A DNA stretch of 64,000 nucleotides from contig NC_080672.1 in assembly GCF_030247195.1 (NCBI RefSeq), positions 3,472,001-3,536,000 on the forward strand, in the 5' to 3' direction. Within the stretch, counting starts at the first letter, position 1, and the number at the start of each line of letters is the position of its first letter. The notes under the pieces are model-generated. The model was not told where the DNA came from. It saw nothing but the letters and a program-made list of their open reading frames with translations, and ran no database searches. The stretch comes from Topomyia yanbarensis. Taxonomy: Eukaryota; Arthropoda; Insecta; Diptera; Culicidae. This document shows positions 48,216 through 63,307 of the stretch, one piece after another. The translations under genes were made by a program, and so were the position numbers.

Positions 48216-48546
48216 GATTCTGAGTACTTTTAACTCAGTTTTAAATGATGTTCGTAAACGTCAAAAATTGAGTTGTCATGTATAATATCTCTGAGTAACT
48301 CTGACTCTATTTTTGGGTATTACACAAGAAACCGTTTTGGAGTTACCAAACGGAAAAGCCGTTTCTCGCCAAGTTAAAAATTCCAAGCGTCATCCGCCAT
48401 TTTCCATTAGTAGGTACACGCTCGTTTAGTTATCGCTCATCACTTTTTCACAAATAAAAATTTGTTCAAATATTTATAATAGTTGAAGCTAGAGTTGTAG
48501 TGTGTAAAATACATTTTAATTGAAAGAGTGGATTTGAACAACCAGC

Positions 48547-51434
<2,888 letters not shown>

Positions 51435-51550
51435 TAGGGAAATAAACTTGGAAATAAATTTATAATAAAATAAACAACAATCAAGAAGGTAGTGCAAACA
51501 ACTTGAGATGTCACTTTAAACCTTTATATATACTTATTCGCTCTTTTCAG

Positions 51551-54511
51551 CCCAAAAAATAAACGATCAGAACCTAGTTCTGCTCAACGATGCCGACCTA
51601 GTTGAAATGGGGATAATCGAAAAAGGATCCCGTCTAACAATTCTTAACATAATAAAAAACTATAGTTCTGAAGCTAATCCGACCAAAGATAAAATTGATG
51701 AGACTTCCACTAATGTTCAAAATTTGGTAAACTTTCTACTATAATTACTGTAAGCGCTTGTCGTACTATACATATTTAACGTTTTCAGATTAACCGTTCG
51801 ACATTCGAAGATGACGCAAAACTCCGAATGAAAATTTTGTATCCAATTTTGGATCAAGGGATCGTACCAGATAAGGACGGTTTAAATCATCTTACACGAG
51901 TCGCATGCAAGCAAATGGAGACTCAAATAATGGACGGTCAAAGGCAAGTAGAAAGTTTTATTTGTTACTCTACTAGTGCATCAAACTATGAACACTCCTT
52001 AAAGTGTGATAGAATGAATTGTTTACATTGAACCGCACGAGTCTCTCCGCTAGAGCAACCTTGCGGCGAAATGCGCAATGCCTATACATATTTATAGGGC
52101 TTACTGCCAATTTCTTTATCCTCGCTTAAATTTTAAACCGGGTTCACCAGTACGTTTAAACCTGGTTAAGACGTTAAGCGAGAATGAAGAAATCGGCCCT
52201 TAGTAGTCCTTCGAGCAAATATGCAGGTGATCTAACACTGTCTATGAGCAGAGAAAAGCAATGCCTTTCGTTGTGAAGCTTCTATTTCAAAAAACATCGT
52301 AGTCAATCAGTATCATGCATTATTACTTCATTGAGCCTATGAAACTATGAAGTATGCATAGTAATGAAGCACGGCCAAACAACTTCACTTCCGATTATAA
52401 ATATAAAGAAATGTATGAAACACAGTACAAACTGCTAGAGGAAAACACATAGTTATCAGTTCTTCGCATCCTGATTTCAATATTGACCATTCTTTTCACA
52501 TCTTCAATCTGGTTCGATTTATAAACTTCGGCATAAGAACGTACATGCGTCTTTGACGGTGGTACTTAGAAAGCGTAATTCGTCATGTTCCGGCACAAAA
52601 TTATAAAGACGACCGACGACGACGAATTATAATAACTTAAACATTTAAACCAACAGAATTTAATGGTATACAATTTCTGTTTATAGCGAGCGTGTTTATT
52701 TGTTTACATATACAGTTCAATCGTAAATCGACCAAAGGGTCTAACTAAGCCGCAATGTCGTTGAATCGAGCAACAGCGATGCCAGATTTACAGACTGTGG
52801 ACAGATTTGCTGCACTGAGAAACAAAAATATGCAGAATTAGCATACTTTCATTCCCGTCTCTTTTGCTGTAATTTATTTTCATGCATTTTCTAGCATATA
52901 CTTCTAGTAAATATTCAATGAGTGGATAGACCGAATACGTCCAATGCACAAAATTTGCAGCAGAAGAAATGAGAGGCAGATCAAAAAGTATGATATCGGT
53001 GATTAAAAAAAAGTTCTGCGTATGCCTGGTCCAGACATTTACAGACTTTTAAAACAGTAATAAACTGACCGATTTTCTTCAGAAAATAATAGATGTGTCC
53101 CAGCATGCAAAGAATTACGAATCAAATACCGTTCATACTTTTACCATTTAGATTTTTTTTAAGAAATTTAGAACTTAATCTTTCACGGAATCTTTTTGGT
53201 CTTTTTCGGAGTAACGAACCAATGATCTCTAAATGCGCAGGTATCCTTCTGTTGATCAACAGCATGCGGCAGCTGTTCAAATCGTAAAATTATTTCCACA
53301 ACTTAGTAATACGCGAGTCACACCAACTGCTCCTGATGAGGTTTGTTATTCTATGCTTATTTAATTTCTCTAATATAATTATAATTATTTTCATGCTAGT
53401 CATTTTTCTTTTGGCGCAACGGAGGCAAGGAAAAGGGTGCTCATACTGGCATGATATTTCATCGCATCCGGAATGTCATCAAACAGCTACCTGCAGAAAA
53501 ACATAAATATAATCGAGGAACTATGCCTGTAGAAGAGTCCGTTTCAACTGAACTTGTAGAGCGGGCTCAATTGCTCCGAGTAATGCTTGCATCGGCATCA
53601 GTAGCAGAACATATTTGTGATGAAATGGACCGATGCTTTCCAGTCCTCAAACTGTTATTAAAAGAAAAGAAACCCGTTAATGATATCTTGGATATGTTTC
53701 CACACCTGTGTTCATATGAAGGATTGGTGGTAACATGTTTATTTTTTATTATTTACTATTTCACTTTATGGTATTCACGGAACATATGAATATTTATATC
53801 ATATCACTTTTTCTAGATTCGTCAAATGTTTGAGAGATTGTATCCTAACAGAACAGAAGGTCTCAAAATCGAGGATGTCTTCTCTCAGTGTCTATCTTAT
53901 TCACCGTCCAGATTCTCTAGAGTAGAAGATGGTGAGATATAATTTTTTTTAATTTAGCCCAAAGGTCTGTCATAAAATTTTAAATTTGTAAAACTATTCA
54001 CAGATCACATTCGAGGATGCTTGAGAATAATTTCTCATATGCCAATTCGCGGACAAAAAAGAACGCTGGTAGGCTGTCCAACTGTAGGCGAAGAACATTC
54101 GGCTTCAATTTTAATTCGTTGGATTGGGGTAAATGCAATATAATATACATAAGGTTAGATGTAATGATTTTATATCATCATTAGGAGTGCTTAGATACAT
54201 ACGTGGCATCCCCCGCAACTGATTCCAAACTACACATGGTGTGCGTAGCAAGCCCGATGAAAAGAGGAAATTATGCCGTCATTTGTGAGAAAAAAGTTAT
54301 ATTCGAGACTAACAATTCTATTCATGCAGTGGAAATTTTATTCAAATGCCACGCAGTTCTCGGAGTGGAGGTGCCACCTAATTTTAGAATGTTTTGGGAC
54401 TTTCTGGCATGTGCCATATATAATATAATTCCGCACAGTCAGAGGACAACTGTGAATAGACTCGTCCAGACTTTTATTGAAGTTTCCCGCGCACGTATTG
54501 ACAACAAATAA
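51551..54511 (+). CDS. SAM-domain multi-exon protein (SAMD3-like)
   Basis: Predicted exons: 51551-51726, 51789-51943, 53241-53340, 53400-53729, 53817-53931, 54004-54128, 54185-54511. All phases agree and every intron ends AG; all donors are GT except GC after 51943. Exon one encodes the second half of a SAM domain (LVLLNDADLVEMGIIEKGSR). Later segments include ILYPILDQGIVPDKDG, VQIVKLFPQLSNTR, FWRNGGKEKGAHTGMIFHRI and LVGCPTVGEEHS. This layout recalls proteins annotated as SAMD3-like in fish and insects, from memory. No start codon lies in the first exon listed. Exon 48547-48598 has the right phase to join it, giving 459 residues in total. AATAAA is at 54556. Function unknown; a transposition partner is possible. 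Confidence 0.6.
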
Positions 54512-54792
54512 AAGGACAACTTTTTTATACAATACTTACTAAAAACCATAAAATTTAATAAACAGAAGTTTCTTTAATTATTGTTGTAAAAATATTCCAT
54601 AAGAAAAGAAAGACTGCATTGTGTTGTATCCAAAACAAAATTTTGACGGCCAATTTCTTCACTGGATGTAAACCGGTTTAGTTCCAGTTCAAATGCAACA
54701 ATCGATCATGAACCAATTTAAATAGGAATCGGTTGTTGCATTTCTTCTTACAGAAACCATTCAGAATTGCAAGTCATAATCCGGATGTTTCT

Positions 54793-54956
54793 CAGTAAAG
54801 TTCAGTCAGAAATGAGCCGGAGTTCCGGCTGGCTCCAGTCAGTATTCCGGCTCCAGTGACACAACCTATTCTAACTAGAATCGGTTGTGTCACTGGAGCC
54901 GGAATACTGACTGGAAACAGCTGGAATTCCGGCTCATTTCCGGCTGAACTTTACTG
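54793..54956. repeat. imperfect hairpin with GCCGGAATTCCGGCT-type arms
   Basis: Arms of about 70 bases (CAGTAAAGTTCAGTC outward, GGCTCCAGTGACACAACC inward) are reverse complements with a few differences and an 18-base loop. It sits between the SAM gene and the right subterminal field. Likely a small inserted MITE. Confidence 0.75.
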
Positions 54957-55401
54957 GGTTTTAATGAAATATTGCACTCATAAATTGGGTAATATTCTAC
55001 CCAAAAACTGAGGAATTACAACTGGCTTTGTTGTCTACTCAAAAATTGGGTAAGCTTCTGCTCATAATATGAGTAAAAATCGATCAATTTTTGGTTTTGT
55101 TGAAGTTCTACTGAACCCAAAATTTGAGTAATGTTCAACTCAAAGTCTGCGTAATAATTACTTAATTTTTGGTTTTGTTAAATTTGTACTGAACTCAAAA
55201 TTTGAGCAATGTTGAACTCAAAATCTGAGTACTAGTGAAGCACTTTTGGGTTTAGTGTAGATAATATTGTACTCAAAAACCGAGTAATAATTACTCAGTT
55301 TTTGGTTCAGGCTGGCTTACTCAAATTTGAGTAACTCCGGAATTACTCAATTTAAGGGTTGTTCCACTTTATCTGGAAATGGGTGGGATTAAACTCATTT
55401 T
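54957..55401. repeat. subterminal field of ACTCAAAATTTGAGTAA repeats
   Basis: Short self-complementary words built on ACTCAAAA and GAGTAA occur about ten times in both orientations, for example near 55020, 55075, 55125, 55195, 55270 and 55335. A smaller set lies at the left side (48205-48310). Clustered subterminal repeats are typical transposase binding sites. Confidence 0.65.
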
Positions 55402-55425
55402 TGAGTAACTTTTTACGAGCGTGTA
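55402..55425. repeat. inner inverted repeat, right copy
   Basis: Exact reverse complement of 48192-48215. It is followed after about 15 bases by the inner edge of the right long terminal repeat. Confidence 0.75.
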
Positions 55426-55440
55426 AACAAACGATTGACG

Positions 55441-55862
55441 CGTCGAGTCTTTATCCAGAAGGGTGGTAAGCCTAGTTTACACTTGTATAATGATGGAGCT
55501 ATTCAAACAGGGTTGCTATGATTAATAATAAAATCCTCTTGTTTTGAAGTCATGCTGCTTCTTTAGTTAATAACTTTTCTCAGCGAATTTTCATAAACTT
55601 ACAATGTTCCACGAATGTGTTCAGTAGAAGAATACTTTTAGAAATATATAGTGTTCTCATGAACTAATTGATGAGGTGATTTTTTAAGAATTTATTTTCA
55701 ATTTTAACCGATTTTTCATACTAAATTCCATACAAACTTTGAAATTTTTGGAGGGTCCGTAGACACAACCGATCGGTACCTAAATTTGCACAATTACTAA
55801 GGGCCATAAAAGGAATCAGTAGAGCCTGGTGGAGCTAAAAGTCAAAAAATGAACCAGTCTAA
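55441..55862. repeat. right long terminal inverted repeat
   Basis: Mirror of 47610-48030, ending GAACCAGTCTAA. It is followed by the duplicated TCTACA and then the resumed Tc1 transposase. The stretch GTGGTAAGCCTAGTTTACAC near its inner edge is inverted in the copy at 41005. Confidence 0.85.
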
Positions 55863-56170
55863 TCTACATCCACTTCTGAGGTCTCACAGGTCTCACGACT
55901 TACTCGAAAGCTGTTTTGTAGTAGTACAAGGCTAAGGAGGTCAATTTCGTACCAACGGGTCTTATTACCCTGAACGCACTGGAATTCCAACCAATTGAGA
56001 AATACTGGGCCATCACGAAGCAGGCACTCCGAAAGCATCCTAAGGCAGTGAAATCGGTGGTAGAAAAGAGGGAAAATGAATTTCCACACAAAAACAAGTC
56101 AGTCCAATACGATCTTATGAGCAGTGTTGAGTGTTGTAGCTGCATTTGTATATGGCTATGGAGGTGAACA

Positions 56171-58722
56171 AAACAAACATGTAAAAAATTATGCTCGGTT
56201 TTATTCCCTGAAAGTTGAAAACGATCGCATGAATGAGAGAATTTTGACGGACTTTTTCTTGTAACGCAATTTGATTTCGTACACCCTTTACACACTCTTC
56301 AATATCATTAACTGAATTACAAACGGTTGCAAAACTTGTAGCTGCTGTTTAGGGAAACCAATACCACCAGAGAAGAAGATACTACCACGTATGAAGGGTT
56401 CACACTCGTGACCCGCAAATGCAAAAAGCTAGGAAGAACATCTGATCGCAAATATTAAGGCAGTAACCAAAATAAGGATACGAATATGAATGACAACGAG
56501 AGAGAAATGAATGCCCTCACGATGCAGTTGGTGAGGAAACGAATATTTCCCCACCGTGAAAAAAGATCTGCGCTCGCAATGGCTAATTGCGCGCACGAGA
56601 TCTAACAGGCTCTAATTAATAGTTCGTTATTTTTATTTTTTACATATTGTAAATATATGAAGGACCCACGACTTCTTTTAGCTAAAGCGTTCAGCCATGT
56701 CAAATAAACCATTTGAAAAAGAATGTATCAAACCAAAATACGGCTTACAAACCTATTTGAGAATCCTCGAGGGAGCAATCTTCAAACACGCGTTTCTCCT
56801 CTTCATGGGTATTGATTTTAGTTGTTTTCAATTCTTCCAACTATAATAAGGTAGGATTTTCTTTTTCGGAGCTTGTCTCCTCAGTATCATAGCAGACTAT
56901 CTTTGCCGCCAGCTAGACACTAATTTCATGTTTAGATATTATTTTATTTTCAGTAATGTACATTCTATCTATAATTAGACTCATTTGCAACGTAAATAAT
57001 CATAAATGGTTAATATTAAAGTTTTGATTCTCGCTGGCTAATAAAGATGGCTATGGTCACCCATTCTTCATGAGAGATGAGCTTTGTTTCTCACCAGTTT
57101 TTTGCTTAAGATATGACAGTTGAACGTATTGTAATGTTTTATACACCAAAAAGATCGGTGGGTAATGTTAGAGACATAACCGCAACGAAGTAGAATTCAC
57201 TTAAGGAATCTCCAAGTAAGCCAGTTGATTTTTCAAATTCGAAAAAATATCAAATCAGGAATAGGCAATGGAATGAATCTCAATCTATCAACACTGTCGA
57301 CTGGAGACAACAGAGTCTTCAGTAAAACACACTACGTCACGTTATAGCCCAGTCTCCTGCTCCCATATGTTACAATTTGCTATATGATATAATTTTAAAA
57401 ACCAGGTACAACACTATGATTTATGCCTTTACTTGTAAACTAATCGATTATTTCAATAGGTGAATCTCTCCTGGCAATAAACAACAGTTCCAAACGTATT
57501 TGAAATCAAGCAACAGAGAGAACGGAAGCGTATATCAGTTAGATAGTTCGAAAAAAAAACTGTTAGAAATAATAAATCAAAAAGCTGTGCTGGGGATGTG
57601 ATAGTTTCAGTTTAAATTCCACTTCTATATTAAAAACTACGCTGAATACACGTTGAGGAACCCGATTGATATAAAATACTAATGCTTGCAAACTTGTAGT
57701 AACAATGAAAAAATAGGACTTTATCTTGGTCAGATGACATCACCTTTGGTTTGACAACCAAGAATATCTATAGATTAGACATTTTGAAACAAACTGAAAC
57801 TGCTCTAACAAAACGCAATCTCCATGCCCACTAAAATCTTCAATCAGCATCTGTCCTTCAGCAGGCGCAAATCCAGTTCAGTCTGCCCGTGCTTCAGCAA
57901 CTCCTACAGAACCATGTTGTCAGAAGCCTCAGTGATAAACAAAACAATCACGCATATTCGAAATATGAAACATGTGTGTTAATAGGCTCGCCATCCTGCG
58001 CACCCACAAACCGCCGAAAACATGTTGGCATGAGGATTTCAGCCGTATTAACCCAACTCACACCCAAGCAGAAAAATAAATTTAACACTTTTTTGTGAAA
58101 AGAGCGTTACTGGTAGTGGCCTCATTCTAAGAAAATCAACAGTGAATATTTACGGATATAGTTTTAGTAATTATTTAAGAACTATTGTGTTTTTGCATCC
58201 TAGGTTGCATGATCCAGTGATTGGAACACAAAGCTTTACAAAGTATTTAAAACATGAAATTTTGTTTTGGATTGTAAATTGGATCATTGATAGTATCGCA
58301 AATTCGGCAAATAGCTTAATAATCATCGAAATGCGAAAAAATAAGTTTTGGCCTCGAGCTGGTAGCAAAACAAAGTATCGCCCAGATTGTTTGTATGGAG
58401 CGTACAGGGCTTTTAACAACTAAAAAACATTTCCACCTTTGTATTTACACTGTAGTTTGGACAAGAAATATTGAATCATCAAATTTTTTAGAATATTTTG
58501 TTGCGTTTCGAAGCCTTCTTTCGCATATATAGAAAACTAGCTCCATTTACATTTGTAAGTATCGCCCATTTCACAAAAAAAAGTATTGAATTAATTCATC
58601 CCAATGAAACTCACAAGCCACACACACACGTCGCAGTGTTGAACTCAATCCAAACCCACACTACCCACCCATATTGCAAATCATCAAGTGTGCACGACCC
58701 GAACCTATCGCTTTTCCATCAG
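56171..58722. other. non-coding stretch, no gene recognised
   Basis: This should contain the right end of the Tc1/mariner element, but I could not identify its terminus. Short open frames (57889-58098, 58142-58423) show no domain. Nothing else stands out. Confidence 0.4.
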
Positions 58723-59656
58723 GTTTACCATATTCTCAAATTTTTTTTTCGTAATTTTTCATCACAGAATCTTTTTTTACATATGACAGATATTTTTTAG
58801 CATTTTGATGAAAATGTCACAGATTTTTGGAAATGTTGTGATTTTTCACAGATTTTTTTTCCTATTTTAATCATTACAGATGGTAGAAAGATTTTTTTTA
58901 CCGAAACACAGATTTCAATGTGGCATCTCTGATTTCCATACTCGTTCGTGTTCACAGAGCATTTTGCAAAGAAAACCTGGCAGCTCAAGTAAAAATCTGT
59001 TACTTGAAAGCGACCTCAAAAGCATCGAAATTTGACATAAAATTTAGTCTTCACAGAACGTGCATCAATTCATTTTTCTTAAATTTTTTGAAAATATATC
59101 AAAAATTTCCAAAATATGTCATATCTTTTTTTAAAATGATAATTTTTGTGTAACAACTTCTATAATTTAAAAATCTGGCAGAATGAGAGGTTTGTGTTTT
59201 TGTCTGGAAGCTGCAGAAAAACCTGCAAGGAAATGGGTGCAATCCTCACACAGTCCAACTGTGTGAAACCCCTTAGAGTAGACGCTATGGGATTTTGGAT
59301 TAGGCGACATCAATTCGCACACAGTTAAACCGTGTAAAACTTACACTCGTTTCCCTGCTGTGTGCAAAGTTTATCGAGGAGTGTTCCACACCTTGCCATT
59401 CGACGCGAAGGCATATACACGAACGATTGTACCGTCCGGACCATATAGTCATGGTGGTTGCTCGTTTGGCATTCGAGCGACGAATGATTGAAATGTACTT
59501 GCGGCACCAGGGATGTCACATTGAAATCTGTGTTTCGGTTACAATTTTTTTTCTTTTTTATGTTTCCAAAAATTTGTGGAAATCCGTAAAATCCGTGACG
59601 GAAAATTATGAAATAAATCTGTGACATTACAGAAAAATCTGTGAACGTGGTAACCC
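58723..59656. repeat. foldback-like region with CACAGATTTTT inverted repeats
   Basis: The edges are AGGTTTACCATATTCTC and, inverted, AGGGTTACCACGTTCAC. Between them, CCGAAACACAGATTTCAATG at 58901 is repeated inverted at 59518-59541. Many CACAGATTTTT words occur on both sides. No target duplication was found, so the element limits are approximate. Confidence 0.45.
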
Positions 59657-59819
59657 TAGATTTGTAAACTACCTATACTATTTGATTGAGTCACTTAAAT
59701 GCCAATGTTGCCGAAAATCCATAGCACCCACTGCTTATTGTACCGTCCGGATAATACAGTCAAGATGTTGCTCGATTGGTATGTGAGCAACAATTGATGT
59801 AAAACGAATACGCGGGACC
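59426..59819. repeat. diverged direct repeat starting ATTGTACCGTCCGGA
   Basis: About 83 bases at 59426-59508 recur with changes at 59735-59819 (ATTGTACCGTCCGGA, then TTGCTCG, then GCGGCACC against GCGGGACC). One copy is inside the foldback region and one outside, so that region may have inserted into a tandemly repeated sequence. Confidence 0.45.
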
Positions 59820-60176
59820 TGAATAAATAATCTTCTCGTATGCAATGAAACGCTTCCCTAGTAACAATTTAGGTTTTATGATAGTTTTGTAGTTACTCAT
59901 AAAACTTAGATTGCACTTGTAGCGTACTATAAAACTTAAATTGTTACTTGGGTTAGATGCCCCCTTTTGGCGGCTTTGCCCGAAATAGGTCTGCGAATTT
60001 CGCATTTTCCTCGTCGTTTTCGAATGATTTTTTGAACATCCGTTTTTGCCTTATTCAAACTACCCATAAAAGCATAAGAGTCTTATATTGAAAAACAGCA
60101 AGCCGAGAAAAACGCTGCCAAAGATTTACATTCTCGTTGAGTCTTATGGATGGAACAACCATGTTTTGTTTTTTTT

Positions 60177-60682
60177 CTCAGTTGCGTTTCGGCTTCGCCT
60201 CATTAGAAACCGACACTAACTTTTTGTCGGTATAGATTAGCGCCGGCTTGACGCACGGTTTTACCAACAAATTTTCACCCTAGTGAGAAATTTTAGTGTT
60301 TACCAAATTTTCCTCCTTAGGGTGAAATATAGCATAGTGCTTTCGCATAGGCCTGCTAAGCCAAGACAAGTTTCGGCTTCACTGTGTCTCATCGGCATAA
60401 ACAGAACTTCTGCTCCGACGGGACATCACGTTTGATCAGTCGTTCGATTGAAACACAAAGTGTGTTTTAGTTTTAAGGGATTTGCGTCAAGCCGGCGCTA
60501 ATCTATTCCGACAAAAAGTTAGTGTCGATTTCTGATGAGGCGAAGCCGAAACGCAACTGAGTAAGAAATAAGGATTTGTGCCCTCAAGTGCAAAGACTGG
60601 TTTTAACAACAAATTTTCACCCTAGTGAGAAATTTTGGTGTTTACCAAATTTTCCTCCTTAGGGTGAAATATAGCATAGTGC
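60177..60682. repeat. foldback with 79-bp arms and an interleaved 84-bp direct repeat
   Basis: Arms 60177-60255 and 60483-60561 are inverted copies (CTCAGTTGCGTTTCGGCTTC outward, GCCGGCTTGACGCA inward). An 84-base sequence with its own inverted ends (TTTCACCCTAGTGAG and CTTAGGGTGAAA) occurs at 60257-60340, inside the arms, and again at 60599-60682, outside them. No coding frame is present. Confidence 0.8.
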
Positions 60683-61694
60683 ATGTTTTGGTATTTTTTC
60701 GATATTTTCTAAACAAATCTGGAGTCTTATTTGTACATTTGTACATGGGACTCTTATGTTTTTATGGGCAATATAGTAGTCGTACAATTTGCGAAATTTA
60801 ATACAAAACACGTGCACATGTTTCCGATCAGATAGTGCTAAAATATTGCGATTTTGTTCAGTATAACGGAAGTTATTCGCATTCAAAAACTGGTAAAGTT
60901 TTGTGCGGAAATTTTTGATAGGGGACCCCGGTATTAAAACTTTAGAAGTAGTCTACTTCAAAAACAACTTAATTTTTGCTTTGTTTTATTCTTTACTACA
61001 AACTACTACGGTACTCGTTATGTCTGGTGATGCCATATGGCATCACACGCGGAGAATTGGTTAATAAGTCATCTGACAAAGCGACCACCGTAAGCGATTG
61101 GTAAATCATTCAATTTTAAGTTGAAAATGTATTTCAATATAATAACAGAACGATTTTTTAAACGAAATTTAGACCTCATTTGTATATGTATGAGAAGAGC
61201 ACACGATCTGTTGAGCTAGATACAAGTTCAAACGCAGTGTACGATTCAGTGGCACGAAACAAACTGTGGCAGATAATGCTTTTCAAGAGTAAAACTTTGT
61301 TAATTCATTTCTCGAATTTGGAAAACTGCTAAAAAATAATACATCTTCGAATTCCAACAAATACCTCCATATTATAATCCATTCCTCATTCCAAGAGCTC
61401 GGACCCGCCGCATTTCACCGGTCTTGCGAGCACAAAGCTGATTTATTTTATATACTCAATCCCGGTAATCATCGTTTGGCTCCGAGTGTTGCTCAATGCC
61501 GGACCGCAGCGTCCCTATCGAATCAGTGCTGCTCTGAACTGCACCAAAAACTGCTACTCCACGCTAGATAGTTAGACAACATGGGTGGGAAACAATTTGG
61601 TGCACTAATTTAACTTTGTGTATGATGCTCCGTTTCGTTATCAGAACTCGAACCGTGCCACGGCTAAAACAAACAACAACTCGACGTTCCTGGC
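60683..61694. other. unassigned stretch apart from one RT scrap
   Basis: Contains a 20-bp palindrome, GTGATGCCATATGGCATCAC, at 61027-61046 and the RTE-like scrap at 61219-61290. Nothing else can be named. Confidence 0.4.
61219..61290 (+). pseudogene. RTE-like reverse transcriptase scrap
   Basis: The plus strand reads LDTSSNAVYDSVARNKLWQIML, close to the motif A region DFKAAYDSVxRxxLW of RTE-type RTs. It matches the minus-strand scrap at 39832-39945. It is too short to define more. Confidence 0.4.
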
Positions 61695-61737
61695 GTTGTT
61701 GATGTTGATGTTGATGTTGTTGTTGTTGTTGTGGTTG
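61695..61737. repeat. GTT/GAT trinucleotide microsatellite
   Basis: GTT and GAT triplets alternate, then a pure GTT run follows. The minus-strand frame reads as Gln/His repeats, which is composition rather than a gene. Confidence 0.85.
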
Positions 61738-62537
61738 CGTCGCTTCAGTCATCCTAAATTAAGTTCAATGTATTCCAAATATGCCAGGATAATAACATAT
61801 TTATACAGTGTTCAAATATTGAATTAATATGGTATGGTGATGCCTTTTAGAAACGTTGGCTACTCACGGAAGATAATCGTGAAACGTTGGAAATTCAATT
61901 CAGGGTGCAGCGTGGGATGCTCGGTAGCAGGCCCGTAGCCAGGATTTTGTTTCGGGAGGGGCTAAAAGTTTGAAATTTTTAAAGTGTTTACGATTTGAGA
62001 TGACCGAACAAGTTGCAAACCAAGATGAGGTGCAGGAGACAACAAACCGAACTGTCATCACAAAAGTTCGTCTTCGTAAATGCAGATACAGTTCGATGTA
62101 CATCGCGATCGATGACACAGTTTGCGAAAAAAAATAACTTCAGTTTTCTTCGTAAACAAAAATATTTCAGCGGGCCTATCTAAAGGCATTTCAGAGTAAT
62201 TTCAAAAGATTAAAATGATTTTTTTTTCTTGCGGCCGATTTACAGGTGTGGTAAAACTGTCATTGAATTCTGCTTTTCACAACTGATGCAACAGAACTAT
62301 TTACATTCCCATTATGAGAATAAATCTTGTATTTTTTTTATTTTGCTTGAATTAAAACAAGTAAATGTTTGAATTATCGTCTGGGCCGATAGACTATCCA
62401 ACTCAATTCATTCGCCGATATAAAAAAAATGGGGGTGGGAAATACCAAATCATAAATGTAACTAATCTGCTCAGTAAACTCACGTGATACATATTCGATA
62501 AATCTTGATCGCGTTCATGAATTTTTTATTACTCCAA
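61738..62537. other. unassigned stretch
   Basis: A short phrase near 61925 (GGCCCGTAGCCAGGATTTTG) resembles many transposon ends, but no partner was found. No coding frame is recognisable. Confidence 0.35.
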
Positions 62538-62852
62538 TCTAGGGGCAGATCACTCTAGGGATGTATAACAAATTTGGATGAAATCAGCAAAAATGCATTT
62601 AATTCCCATTTTTGCATCAACTTTACACTCCTTCGCAGAAAAATTTGTTTAACAAACGTTCTACGCTGATCCACTTTGTTCGACGTTTTATTGAGTATAG
62701 GACTAATTTTTATAGGGTTTTGACGCTTTACACGCAACGCAAAATACATTGCACGTAACGCAAAATACATGATGAATTTCTATTATGATGGAAAGAACTG
62801 TATTTCATTTCGCTGATTTTTAAAAATGCTTCACAAGTGATCTGCCCCTAGA
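62538..62852. mobile_element. 315-bp MITE with TCTAGGGGCAGATCACT ends
   Basis: The 17-bp terminus at 62538-62554 is exactly mirrored at 62836-62852. If TA is the target, the ends become GGGGCAGATCACT inside TA, fitting Tc1/mariner-type MITEs. The interior holds a short tandem repeat (ACGCAACGCAAAATACATT twice, with changes). No ORF of note. Confidence 0.7.
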
Positions 62853-62976
62853 CTACAATACTAACAGTGCACAACCGCAATTAAAAATTAACGGTTTATT
62901 TCTAAATTGTATAAACACCAAATTATTAAAAGTATTTTAATCAGATGATTCTGATTCGGTTAGTGCATAAAAGAAC

Positions 62977-63303
62977 ACTGAAAAAAATCCAAACGTTAAC
63001 TCTATTTGCTTCAAACCGCTTAAAATTCATATGAAGAAGAAATGCTATTGTTATCACGCGCACACATACCTTCTGTGTGTCAACTGTATAAACTATGTAT
63101 GCACACACATAAGTTAAATGTGCATATTGTTATAGAATGGGGGTTTATGTGTCTAATAGTTATGAAATGTGAATGTAAGATTAATATTTCTTGTAAATAC
63201 ACACATTAGGTCTATGTACCAGCAAATAGTGTCTATATGCCTCCGTTAATTGCAAAAATCTATGTGTAAAATCAATAGGCATAACGTTTACTTTTTTTTG
63301 AGT
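62977..63303. mobile_element. 327-bp MITE-like element
   Basis: The left end ACTGAAAAAAATCCAAACGT and the reverse complement of the right end ACTCAAAAAAAAGTAAACGT match at most positions and both continue TA. GAAC flanks both sides (62973-62976 and 63304-63307). The interior is rich in ACACAT/ATGTGT words. Superfamily not assigned. Confidence 0.5.
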
Positions 63304-63307
63304 GAAC

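Noticed and set aside
51435..51550. A first exon for the SAM gene in this gap
   Set aside because: The gap is only intron-like with an acceptor at its end. It has no ATG-led frame in a usable phase with a donor.
61027..61046. A 20-bp palindrome as an operator-like site
   Set aside because: It is isolated and no gene is adjacent, so it may be chance.
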